Part shown: positions 56,889-64,000 of the stretch, piece by piece | Numbering within the stretch: the first letter of the stretch is position 1 | Layout of the letters: every line of letters begins with the position of its first letter | Made by a program: the position numbers and the translations under genes | Source of the DNA: Microvirga aerilata | GTDB taxonomy: Bacteria > Pseudomonadota > Alphaproteobacteria > Rhizobiales > Beijerinckiaceae | Length of the DNA stretch: 64,000 nt | Direction: 5' to 3' | Assembly (NCBI RefSeq): GCF_016743775.1 | Contig: NZ_JAEQMY010000008.1 | Location: 1 to 64,000 of the forward strand | The notes under the pieces: generated by a model | The model's database searches: none | Seen by the model: the letters and a program-made list of their open reading frames with translations, nothing else | What the model was told of the DNA's origin: nothing

Positions 56889-59087
56889 ATGAACCAGATG
56901 TTTCGACCCGCACAGGCTGATCAGCGACCCGTCCTGGAAACCCTCGCGGGTTCTGTGGAGCGCGTCACCTTCCACAATGCCGAGAGCGGCTTTGCTGTCC
57001 TGAAGGTCCATACACGGGGCAAGCGGGACCTTGTGACGGTCGTGGGCCATACTCCCAGCGTCTCCGCAGGCGAATGGATCACCGCCAGCGGCACCTGGAT
57101 CAGCGACCGCACCCACGGACTTCAGTTCAAGGCTGAGGTGCTCAAGACCACGCCACCCACTGGGGTGGAGGGCATTGAGAAGTATCTGGCCTCCGGTCAG
57201 ATGCGCGGCATCGGACCAGCCATGGCCAAGCGCATCGTCGCTGCCTTTGGGGTGAACACCTTCGAGATCATCGAGGCCAAGCCAGAGCGTCTGACAGAGG
57301 TTTCTGGCATTGGCCCCATGCGCGCCTCCCGCATCGTCTCGGGTTGGGCTGAGCAGAAGGCGGTGCGGGAGATCATGATCTTCCTTCACGCGCACGGGGT
57401 CGGTACTGCTCGGGCGGTGCGCATCTTCAAGACCTATGGCTATGAAGCCATTCAGGTCATGACCGAGGACCCGTACCGGCTGGCCAAGGACGTGCGTGGC
57501 ATCGGCTTCAAGACGGCGGATGCCATCGCAGCCAAGCTTGGGATGGAAAAGACCGCCCCTCAGCGCATCAGAGCGGGTATTTCGTTCGCGCTCCAGACGG
57601 CAACGGACGAGGGCCACTGTGCTCTGCCCGTCGAGGCGCTCACCCGGTTGGCCGAGCAGTTGCTGGAGGTTGACGGAGAACTGATCCGCACAGCCATTGT
57701 CGAGGAACTTGCCAAAGGAGAGATCATCTCTGATACCATCGGTGACGAGACCTGTCTCTTCCTCAAGGGTCTGCATCTATCCGAGCAAGCCATTGCGTCT
57801 CGGCTGATCGAACGGGCGTCTGGATCACTGCCCTGGCCTGAGATCGACATTGAGCGAGCCATTCCATGGGTGGAGAGCCGCACAGGCAAGACCCTGGCGA
57901 CCTCGCAGCGTGAGGCTCTGAAGCTGGTGCTCGGCTCCAAGGTAGCCGTGGTGACGGGTGGACCAGGCGTCGGCAAGACGACCCTCCTCGACACCATTCT
58001 GCGCGTGTTGGTCGCTAAAGGCGTTCGGGTGGCGTTGGCAGCACCCACGGGACGCGCGGCCAAGCGCATGACAGAGCAGACCGGGCTGGAGGCCAAGACG
58101 ATCCACCGCCTCCTGGAGATTGATCCCAAGCACGGTGGGTTCTCGAAGAACGAGGAGAACCCGCTCGACTGTGATCTGCTGGTGGTGGACGAGACCTCCA
58201 TGGTGGACGTGCCGCTGATGAATGCCTTGACCAAGGCCATCCCGCCAGAAGCAGGGCTGCTGCTGGTGGGTGATGTGGATCAGTTGCCTTCAGTGGGCTC
58301 TGGACAGGTGCTGGCCGACATTATTGCTTCGGAGCGCATTCCGGTGGCCCGTCTGACTGAGGTGTTCCGGCAGGCGGCAGAAAGCCGGATCGTGGTGAAC
58401 GCCCACCGGATCAACAAGGGCCAGATGCCCGAGCCGCAAAAGCCTGGAGAGGAGAGCGACTTCTACTTCGTCGAGATCAACGATCCCGAGGAAGGTGTGC
58501 CGAAGATCGTTCAGATGATCAAGGAACGCATGCCACGCCGGTTCGGGCTTGATCCGATGAAGGATGTTCAGGTGCTGTGCCCCATGAACCGAGGTGTGTT
58601 GGGCGCACGAAACCTCAACATCCAGCTTCAGGAAGTGCTCAACCCCAACCCTCCGTCCAAGGTGGAGCGGTTCGGCTGGCGCTTCTCGCCGGGTGATCGG
58701 GTCATGGAGACCCAGAACGACTATGATCGAGAAGTCTTCAATGGCGACCTCGGCACCGTGGTCAGAATCGACGACGAGGAAGGGGCGCTGATCGCGGCCT
58801 TTGATGGCCGAGAGGTGTCATATCCATTCGGGGAACTCGACACACTCGTCCCCGCCTATGCAACGACCATCCACAAGTCACAAGGCTCGGAGTATCCCGC
58901 CGTCATCATACCGGTCGTGACGCAGCACTTCACCATGTTGGCGCGCAACCTGCTCTACACGGGTGTCACCCGAGGCAAGCGGCTCGTGGTGCTGGTGGGG
59001 CAGAGGAAAGCTGTCGCCATGGCAGTCAGGGGCGGGAGGATGAAGAGGCGCTGGACGAAACTGCGGGAGTGGCTCGCAGCAGCCTGA
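56889..59087 (+). CDS. recD2: RecD2-type 5'-3' DNA helicase
   Basis: 732 residues, the normal RecD2 (YrrC) length. The N-terminal region has an OB-like part (residues 10-80) and helix-hairpin-helix segments (MRGIGPAMAKRIVAAFG near 104). The SF1B motor carries Walker A VTGGPGVGKTTLLD (about 356), Walker B VVDETSMVD (about 432), GDVDQLPSVG, and HKSQGSEYPAV near the C terminus. The ending YTGVTRGKRLVVLVG is characteristic. It functions in DNA repair and unwinding outside RecBCD. It stands alone. Confidence 0.92.
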   Translation: MNQMFRPAQADQRPVLETLAGSVERVTFHNAESGFAVLKVHTRGKRDLVTVVGHTPSVSAGEWITASGTWISDRTHGLQFKAEVLKTTPPTGVEGIEKYLASGQMRGIGPAMAKRIVAAFGVNTFEIIEAKPERLTEVSGIGPMRASRIVSGWAEQKAVREIMIFLHAHGVGTARAVRIFKTYGYEAIQVMTEDPYRLAKDVRGIGFKTADAIAAKLGMEKTAPQRIRAGISFALQTATDEGHCALPVEALTRLAEQLLEVDGELIRTAIVEELAKGEIISDTIGDETCLFLKGLHLSEQAIASRLIERASGSLPWPEIDIERAIPWVESRTGKTLATSQREALKLVLGSKVAVVTGGPGVGKTTLLDTILRVLVAKGVRVALAAPTGRAAKRMTEQTGLEAKTIHRLLEIDPKHGGFSKNEENPLDCDLLVVDETSMVDVPLMNALTKAIPPEAGLLLVGDVDQLPSVGSGQVLADIIASERIPVARLTEVFRQAAESRIVVNAHRINKGQMPEPQKPGEESDFYFVEINDPEEGVPKIVQMIKERMPRRFGLDPMKDVQVLCPMNRGVLGARNLNIQLQEVLNPNPPSKVERFGWRFSPGDRVMETQNDYDREVFNGDLGTVVRIDDEEGALIAAFDGREVSYPFGELDTLVPAYATTIHKSQGSEYPAVIIPVVTQHFTMLARNLLYTGVTRGKRLVVLVGQRKAVAMAVRGGRMKRRWTKLREWLAAA

Positions 59088-59113
59088 AACGAGCGCGCTC
59101 TGAATAGAGAACG

Positions 59114-59542
59114 TTAATCCCGTGTCCGAAGCTCGTTGATCGCTGCGGCAAGGTCTTCCTGATAGCGCTGGCGCAGAACGGCAATCACGTTCTCCGCAGA
59201 TCGCCTTCCGATCCTGCTGACAAAGAAGCGACGGACCTTGCTCTCCTGAGGCCGACAACGGCGTAAAGCAGTCCTTGCAAGGGCGTCTGAGGAGACCTGA
59301 GACTGGAGCCGCTGCCGTACATACGACGCGGCACAAGCCTGCCAGCGGTCATTCAGAGGTCTTGCCTCGCTATAGATGGCCAGAGCATCAAACTCGTCTG
59401 CCTGGGCAGGAAGTTGAACAAGGATAGGAGCGATTAGGACACCCGCAACAATCCCGCCGAGCCAACGAGGCGTTGATCGTCTGGTCGCCAGAGAACGACT
59501 TTGGCACGATGGTTCCTCCGGTCGTCCTACTCCCACGATCAT
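59114..59542 (-). CDS. Secreted or membrane-anchored hypothetical protein
   Basis: 142 residues. A hydrophobic segment GGIVAGVLIAPILVQLPAQA after a basic N terminus acts as signal or anchor. The mature part reads AIYSEARPLNDRWQACAASY, ALARTALRRCRPQESK and VRRFFVSRIGRRSAENVIAV. Two Cys residues could form a disulfide. I recall close relatives in Methylobacteriaceae annotated as hypothetical. It converges on recD2, with 26 bases between the stops. Confidence 0.6.
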   Translation of the reverse strand: MIVGVGRPEEPSCQSRSLATRRSTPRWLGGIVAGVLIAPILVQLPAQADEFDALAIYSEARPLNDRWQACAASYVRQRLQSQVSSDALARTALRRCRPQESKVRRFFVSRIGRRSAENVIAVLRQRYQEDLAAAINELRTRD

Positions 59543-59550
59543 GATCCCAC

Positions 59551-59575
59551 CCCTTCAGGTGGGATCGTCGGCAAG
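59551..59575. repeat. 9-bp inverted repeat upstream of the secreted protein
   Basis: GATCCCACC and GGTGGGATC flank a short CCTTCA loop, just upstream of the minus-strand gene that starts at 59542. There is no T tract, so an operator or leader hairpin is likelier than a terminator. Confidence 0.45.
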
Positions 59576-59655
59576 GTCAATTAAGGAACCGTTGCACTGC
59601 GTGGAGGTCTGAACGAGCGTGGCTTCGTCCAAGATGGCCGATGCTGCCTAAAGTG

Positions 59656-60087
59656 TCAGGCGAACCTCAGCTTGAAAAAGACAGCGCGGGTGTGATCGTC
59701 ACCGAAATTCAGGTAGACTTCCGCAGCACCAGATGAGGCTTCTTCGTCATCATCATCATAATCTTCTGGGTCCCAATCCTCATCGTCGGCAAAAATCTCG
59801 CTGTCGTACCCCAGATCGTACTCACCAACCTCAATCCGAGCGTTGGGCGCGTGGTCCATCAGCCAGTCGTAGACTTCCGGCAGGACGGCCTTGGACGGCT
59901 CGAAATCCATCTTCAGGCCATCGGAGCCTTCGAAGAAGGCCGTGTAGCCAAGATGGAAGCGGTTGCCGCTGATGTCTTTGGGCCTATTGTCGTTAGCGTA
60001 ATCGCGGTCTTCCTGCCACTCGATGACTTCTTCACGGTCATACAGAAGAGCAAAAACGGGAAGGTCAATGTGCAACTTGGTAATCAT
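59656..60087 (-). CDS. FKLRW-module protein, intact parent of the relic at 2543
   Basis: 143 residues. The N-terminal half (LHIDLPVFALLYDREEVIEW, RPKDISGNRFHLGYTAF) is unlike the other family members. From VYDWLMDHAPNARIEVGEYD on it carries the module, with a long acidic insert (a run of Asp and Glu from EDWDPEDY on), and ends VYLNFGDDHTRAVFFKLRFA. It shares its 5' flank with the relic, including TTGACG in the same position. The function is unknown. Confidence 0.65.
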   Translation of the reverse strand: MITKLHIDLPVFALLYDREEVIEWQEDRDYANDNRPKDISGNRFHLGYTAFFEGSDGLKMDFEPSKAVLPEVYDWLMDHAPNARIEVGEYDLGYDSEIFADDEDWDPEDYDDDDEEASSGAAEVYLNFGDDHTRAVFFKLRFA

Positions 60088-60164
60088 TTCAAAAAGTGTT
60101 CCTAAAGCAAAACATAAATGTGCCGGTGATGGCTAAACCTCGCCGCCGACCTTTATGACCCTAC

Positions 60165-60187
60165 TGGATCAGGATTCGATGCGTCAA
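60165..60187 (-). promoter_or_regulatory. Candidate promoter of the 59656 gene
   Basis: On the minus strand TTGACG (60182-60187) is followed 17-18 bases later by a weak -10 such as TAGGGT. The TTGACG and the flanking AATTTT are conserved in the duplicated flank upstream of the relic near 2850, where the equivalent region reads TTGACG then GTAAAT. Conservation is the main support. Confidence 0.35.
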
Positions 60188-60311
60188 AATTAAAAATTCG
60201 GCCGGAAAATTTCTGTGTTGAATGCCAGTTTGAGTTCCGAGTCGGCCATGGCGGCTTCGTACAAGGAAGGGCTGCCTGTTAGCCTACGGCGCGAGCAGGG
60301 CTGGACTGTGC

Positions 60312-60482
60312 AGACGCACCGCAGACTTTGTTGCCCGCATCCTGCGCGGCCTGCCTGCCGGGGAACTGCCGAATGAGGACCCGACCACGCCCGAGCTTGC
60401 CGTCAATCTGAAGACAGCCAAAGCCCTCGCCATCGACATTCCTTCCCAACTCCTTGCGCTGGCCGACAAGGTCATCGAATAG
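60312..60482 (+). pseudogene. C-terminal fragment of an ABC transporter substrate-binding protein
   Basis: 57 codons read RRTADFVARILRGLPAGELP, then TTPELAVNLKTAKALAIDI and PSQLLALADKVIE before a stop. This is the standard C terminus of the ABC substrate-binding proteins of the putative amino-acid/sulfonate type common in Rhizobiales (DFV-x-x-ILRGA, then NLKTAKALG). Nothing of the preceding about 250 residues is present, so it is a relic. Confidence 0.7.
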
Positions 60483-60575
60483 TGAGCGCTACGATGGAAT
60501 ATGGACCAGACCCCCTGACCAATGCCTATGGTCCGGTACCGGAAGTATCCTCCAACACGGCCAGGGGGAATTTAG

Positions 60576-60760
60576 ATGCTCTATCTATCCGTTGCGTGGA
60601 CAGTCATCGGCCTTGCTGCCATTGCTCGCCCTACATCCTGCTCATGGGGGAGAACACGCCAGAGGCACGTCGCAAAACCGCAACGACGACCCGTGTGGCT
60701 GGCTTCACCCTGATCGTCGTTGGAGCGATTCAGATGCCGGTCTGGGTCTTCACAGCCTGA
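60576..60760 (+). pseudogene. Frameshifted small two-helix membrane protein
   Basis: The ATG at 60576 has GGGGGAA upstream and encodes MLYLSVAWTVIGLAAIA, one membrane helix. The protein-like continuation ENTPEARRKTATTTRVAGFT, then LIVVGAIQMPVWVFTA, with a second helix, is in a different frame ending at 60760. A frameshift of one base near 60625 would join them. If the shift is real, the gene is broken. Confidence 0.4.
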
Positions 60761-60989
60761 AGTCCATTGGTTCCGTGGCAAGGGAGGTCTGATGCTGCCT
60801 CTCCCCATGTTTGGCCCGGTTCGTTATGGGCTCAAATCCAAGCCGCAACGAGATGCAGCCGCGCCACCATCGCGAAGTCCGCCAAGCGCCTCAACCTTAA
60901 TGAAGGCTAAGCGCATGAGACCCATTGGTGTCAGGTCCGCTCTCAAGGAGACAACCAATGCAGGCAGCATGGAGCCGCCATTTATCCGC

Positions 60990-61799
60990 TTAAGGGACAT
61001 CAATTGAGAGTGGCCAAGGATTTCGGATCAAGCTCGGGATTTGCTCCTCCGCGTTCGCGTCAAGTGTCTCAGACAGTAGGCCGCGCGAGACTTCGATAGC
61101 TCCCACCGTATCCACCCAATCAAAACGCGGGCGTAGCGAGAGATACGACGGAAGGTCTGGAAGCGGGATTGAGATCGGGCTTTCAGCGGCGATCTGCTCT
61201 TGTGAGTATTGAGGTAGAGACGGTTCAGCCGGTTCCGGGGGTAGAGACATTAGTGTGGCCACGGGAAAACTCGGCTCAGCGGGATCGGGTGGCGGTGGCA
61301 TTGCGGCCTCCGGTGACACCTCTGGCAGGATAGATGTGGGCGGCTCCGATGGCGATAGTAAACCAATGGCAAGCGGGGTTGAGGGGAATGTCGGCTCAGC
61401 GGGTTCTGGAGGGGGCGGCATCAGCGCTGCGACCGGGAAGTTGGGTTCGGCAGGTTCCGAGGACGGCGGACGCGCCGCAACCGTAGGCCGGTCGGGCGAG
61501 ATAGAGGTATCCTTTGGCTGTTGGGAGACACGCGGTAGTGGAGCCTGAGGTTCGTGCGGCTGTTCTGGCTTAACGCCAGCACTTAGGTTGGCTTGACGAG
61601 AGTGGAGCGCTGCACGCTTTCTGGCATCCTCAGTCATCGTCTCGGCCTGACGCCCCACCCCCACAGGGTTGGTCCGCAACTTGGGCGCGATTTTCTGTGG
61701 AGGAGGCTTGGGGGCAACAGCCGGACTCACCATTCTTTCGGCGCAGGATGCGGTCATCCCGCTCAAAGCAAGGGCGGTGAACACCCCCAATTTACGCAT
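60990..61799 (-). CDS. Proline-rich lipoprotein
   Basis: 269 residues. The N terminus MRKLGVFTALALSGMTASCA has a lipobox ending at Cys19, so the mature protein is probably lipid-anchored. Residues 110-200 contain four units of the kind PPPPEPAEPxFPVAxLMPP. The last about 60 residues are more globular (LSLRPRFDWVDTVGAIEVSR). Pro/Glu/Ala repeats of this type span the periplasm or cell wall. The function is unknown. Confidence 0.65.
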   Translation of the reverse strand: MRKLGVFTALALSGMTASCAERMVSPAVAPKPPPQKIAPKLRTNPVGVGRQAETMTEDARKRAALHSRQANLSAGVKPEQPHEPQAPLPRVSQQPKDTSISPDRPTVAARPPSSEPAEPNFPVAALMPPPPEPAEPTFPSTPLAIGLLSPSEPPTSILPEVSPEAAMPPPPDPAEPSFPVATLMSLPPEPAEPSLPQYSQEQIAAESPISIPLPDLPSYLSLRPRFDWVDTVGAIEVSRGLLSETLDANAEEQIPSLIRNPWPLSIDVP

Positions 61800-62225
61800 A
61801 CCCTCGCAGCCTCCGCTGATCTTTCCTCCGTTTAACAGAGCAGACGCTACGGAGGAGGTCCAGCCTCACACTGCGATTTTGACGGGACAAAGAATTATGT
61901 GACAGCCGTCGTGGTTTCATGAACCGGCGTTTGCGGTCGTCATTCCCAAGCTCGTCTTGGAACATGCGGTGTTTCACAAACTCGCCCCTTTGGCCAACCG
62001 CAACCACGACGATGTGTTCTGGAGGTTTGTTGGCGCGATCCTGCCCGACTAAGCGACGCGAAAGGCAGCGCCACGATGCCATTATACGAGCCAGGATCAT
62101 CAAGCATAACTTGCCGTCATTAAAGCACAATTTCCAGACTTCCGTAGTTTACCCCCAAGTTTCTACGGTCATAAGGTGGTTGCGCGATAACCGAAAACCT
62201 TTAGCTTTGATGCTGACTATTGATA
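61800..62225. other. Region between the lipoprotein and the second recombinase
   Basis: A plus-strand frame from about 61906 to 62053 reads FHEPAFAVVIPKLVLEHAVF, then HKLAPLANRNHDDVFWRFVG and AILPD. It is protein-like but has no start and no family that I recognise, so it may be the tail of a lost gene. The last 100 bases are A+T rich and probably carry the recombinase promoter. Confidence 0.4.
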
Positions 62226-63209
62226 ATGCGCCCTATCGATACTGAGACGTTGATGACCGACCTCACCACTGCACCCGACCACCTCCCCTCCCCCGACCTG
62301 CTCGAACTCGAACAAGCGGCTTCCGAGATCGCCTCTCAGGCTCGCTCCGCTAATACCGTGCGCGCCTACCAGAACGATTGGTCCCATTTCTCTTGCTGGT
62401 GCAGTGACAAGGGCCTCCAGGCGCTCCCTGCCCTACCCCGGACTATTACCATTTATATGACGGCGCACAAAGACCGGTATTCAATGGCAACACTCAACCG
62501 TCGCCTGTCCTCGATTGCAGCGGCTCATCGAATGGCCGACCATCCCTTCGATACGCGCTGCCGCGAGATCGCACTCGTGATGGATGGGCTGCGTCGCACC
62601 AAGACAGTCCGCCAGCGTCAGGTCACAGCATTGACCACCCCGCTGCTCAAACGCGCCCTCGACGGCATCTCTGGAACTCTGGCAGACCGACGTAATCGTT
62701 CCCTCACTCTTCTTGGGATGGCTGGTGCCCTCAGGCGCTCTGAAATCGTCGCGCTGAATGTCTCGGACCTTACATTCTCGCCCGAGGGCGTGCGGCTCCT
62801 CATCAGGCACTCCAAAGGGGATCAATTCGGAGAGGGTCAAGTCATTGCAATCGCACGGACCAATTCCGACCTTTGTCCGGTCTCTAACCTGGAAGCGTAC
62901 CTGAGACAGGCCACGATCACCGAAGGTCGCGTGTTCCGGGCTATTGATCGTCATGGCAATCTCAAGACCAGCATGACTGATCAAAGTGTGGCCCTCATCG
63001 TTAAGAAGCTATGCGGTGAGGCTCGGCTCGAAGGCGATTATTCCGGCCACAGCCTTCGCGCAGGTTTTGCGACACAGGCCGCTAAGAGCGGTGTGGAAGA
63101 GCGCAAAATCGCGTCCACCACCAGACACAAGAATATGGAGGTGCTCCGGAGGTACATTCGGGAGGGCAGCTTGTTCGCGAACGCGGTTACGGCTGATCTG
63201 GACCTATGA
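62226..63209 (+). CDS. Tyrosine recombinase, XerC/D-like
   Basis: About 327 residues from the ATG at 62226. A core-binding domain (SANTVRAYQNDWSHFSCWC, TLNRRLSSIAAAHRM) precedes the catalytic domain. All key residues are visible: Arg in AGALRRSE (about 170), Lys in RHSKGDQ, His and Arg in SGHSLRAGF (about 275-278), His in TTRHKN and Tyr in RRYIREG (about 310). It differs strongly from the tRNA-Gly integrase. It may belong to a second element whose cargo starts at 63421. No tRNA is adjacent. Confidence 0.9.
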   Translation: MRPIDTETLMTDLTTAPDHLPSPDLLELEQAASEIASQARSANTVRAYQNDWSHFSCWCSDKGLQALPALPRTITIYMTAHKDRYSMATLNRRLSSIAAAHRMADHPFDTRCREIALVMDGLRRTKTVRQRQVTALTTPLLKRALDGISGTLADRRNRSLTLLGMAGALRRSEIVALNVSDLTFSPEGVRLLIRHSKGDQFGEGQVIAIARTNSDLCPVSNLEAYLRQATITEGRVFRAIDRHGNLKTSMTDQSVALIVKKLCGEARLEGDYSGHSLRAGFATQAAKSGVEERKIASTTRHKNMEVLRRYIREGSLFANAVTADLDL

Positions 63210-63420
63210 CCTCTAACATGCAGCGGGCAATCGTCTATGTGCTACGCCTAGATTGACCTGAAACCGTCAACCGCACGGCACGAGACCCAAGCCACAGGTA
63301 TTATTGGCGATCTCCACAGCACGGGCATTACGACCGCTGTCTATTTGGCTCCCTCATAACATTAGGAAACTAAAACACTAACGGCTGCGTTCAGCTAAGC
63401 CACGTCCAGTGGGGAAAGTA

Positions 63421-64000
63421 ATGCCTAAGAACGTCATTGAAATATTCGCGAGAGGAAATCAGGAGCTATTCCACTCCGCATTTCTAGCATGGCTAATGGA
63501 TGATCAAGCCGACCACGGGTTAGGCAAACAGTTCCGGGCTGAGTTGCTGAGGCAGCTACCGCCTGAACTCGGATATGAGCCAGAAGGCGAATATTCAGTT
63601 CATACCGAGTATCAAGTCGGCAACAATCGATTTGACATTTTGCTGAAACCAAATTCTGACCGCTCGTTGAAAAACGGTCTTGTGCTCGAAAATAAGATCA
63701 AGAGCTTCGGACATTACTCTCAAGCGAATAATTACAGCCAGCTTGGCTACGACGTAGCGTTCCTTGCTCTCCTTCCCCAGACAATTTCCGAAGATACCAG
63801 AAACCATTTCATTACAATCAACTATAGGTTCATCTGCAACACTCTTGGGAACTGCCTGCTTGATAAAGAAAACTGGCATCAAAGGCTCGTTCAAGAGTAC
63901 AAAGAATTTTTAAATGCGAAGCTAACTGTCTATGAAAGTCTCTACGAATATTGCCTCGGAAACATAGATTTCTCTACATACGCAACCAAGGTCGCACTGA
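63421..64000 (+). CDS. PD-(D/E)XK nuclease-family protein (runs off the right edge)
   Basis: The frame starts at the ATG at 63421 and is still open at 64000 (193 codons). After an N-terminal helix pair (NQELFHSAFLAWLMDD) come the nuclease-like elements: Asp in NRFDILLKP (about 72), Glu-x-Lys in VLENKIKS (about 90-92) and Gln in SQANNYSQL. This is the PD-(D/E)XK pattern of a stand-alone defence-type nuclease family. The G+C content is clearly lower than that of the neighbouring genes, a sign of recent transfer. The C-terminal part is not visible. Confidence 0.65.
   Translation, partial: MPKNVIEIFARGNQELFHSAFLAWLMDDQADHGLGKQFRAELLRQLPPELGYEPEGEYSVHTEYQVGNNRFDILLKPNSDRSLKNGLVLENKIKSFGHYSQANNYSQLGYDVAFLALLPQTISEDTRNHFITINYRFICNTLGNCLLDKENWHQRLVQEYKEFLNAKLTVYESLYEYCLGNIDFSTYATKVAL

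Noticed and set aside
56658..57776. N-terminal extension of the coiled-coil frame (to 503 codons)
   Set aside because: It is antisense to the promoter and first third of recD2; the coiled-coil gene has its own start at 56657.
1..64000. CRISPR array, reverse transcriptase, retron or diversity-generating element
   Set aside because: No regularly spaced repeats were seen, and no protein has reverse-transcriptase motifs.
837..64000. Second tRNA-Gly attachment copy marking the far end of the element
   Set aside because: I did not see the 48-base segment again when reading; a computed search would be needed to be sure.

Overview
The window looks like accessory DNA of an alphaproteobacterium, most probably Methylobacteriaceae (Microvirga or Methylobacterium type). 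The evidence is the general-stress-response regulators of that class (NepR, EcfG-type sigma factors, HWE and HisKA_2 kinases), a MucR/Ros regulator, DUF6894, an intracellular PHB depolymerase, and an alphaproteobacterial rRNA leader at the left edge. Coding density is low. Degraded gene copies are common, and several are fragments of genes that are intact elsewhere in the window.

Left boundary (1-2.8 kb): the first 300 bases are, on the minus strand, the promoter and boxA leader of an rRNA operon whose genes lie off the left edge. Next comes the 3' part of a tRNA-Gly(CCC) (743-790), cut at the anticodon arm. It is followed at once by a tyrosine integrase and an excisionase-like gene. This is the end of an element inserted in the tRNA gene, and I saw no second copy of the attachment sequence to the right.

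2.8-9.5 kb: small regulators and unknown proteins, including two that share a C-terminal FKLRW module, a broken PAS protein, a Crp/Fnr regulator, a broken hibernation-factor copy and a two-gene unknown operon. 9.6-21.3 kb: signalling and stress genes (membrane HisKA_2 kinase, YetF-like protein, cupin, ferritin-like protein, LuxR-type regulator, hibernation factor, response regulator, second Crp/Fnr, GAF-PAS-PAS-GGDEF-EAL protein, DoxX, HAD hydrolase). 21.3-34.5 kb: a more mobile stretch with a cysteine-repeat secreted protein, an adenylate cyclase-MarR fusion, a HEPN-like protein, a serine recombinase, an Ig/cadherin-type protein, a three-gene operon of unknown function, a secreted trypsin-like protease and an acetyltransferase.

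34.8-38.3 kb is a general-stress-response locus: an exact EcfG-type promoter, nepR overlapping ecfG, a tiny membrane protein, a second NepR, a candidate sRNA, a lone receiver and a GAF-HWE kinase. 38.9-56.7 kb holds PhaZ, another receiver, IHF beta, a second EcfG-like sigma factor, Hfq, a nitronate monooxygenase, a second LuxR-type regulator, MucR and many small stress-type proteins. 56.9-64 kb has a RecD2-type helicase, a lipoprotein, a second tyrosine recombinase and, running off the right edge, an A+T-rich PD-(D/E)XK nuclease-like gene.

Two dispersed protein families stand out. One is a C-terminal module ending FKLRW/F, found in four intact proteins and, by homology, one relic. The other is a roughly 90-residue helical protein with an RHxxRRxPY core, present in six intact copies and one relic. 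Both are candidates for undescribed families.
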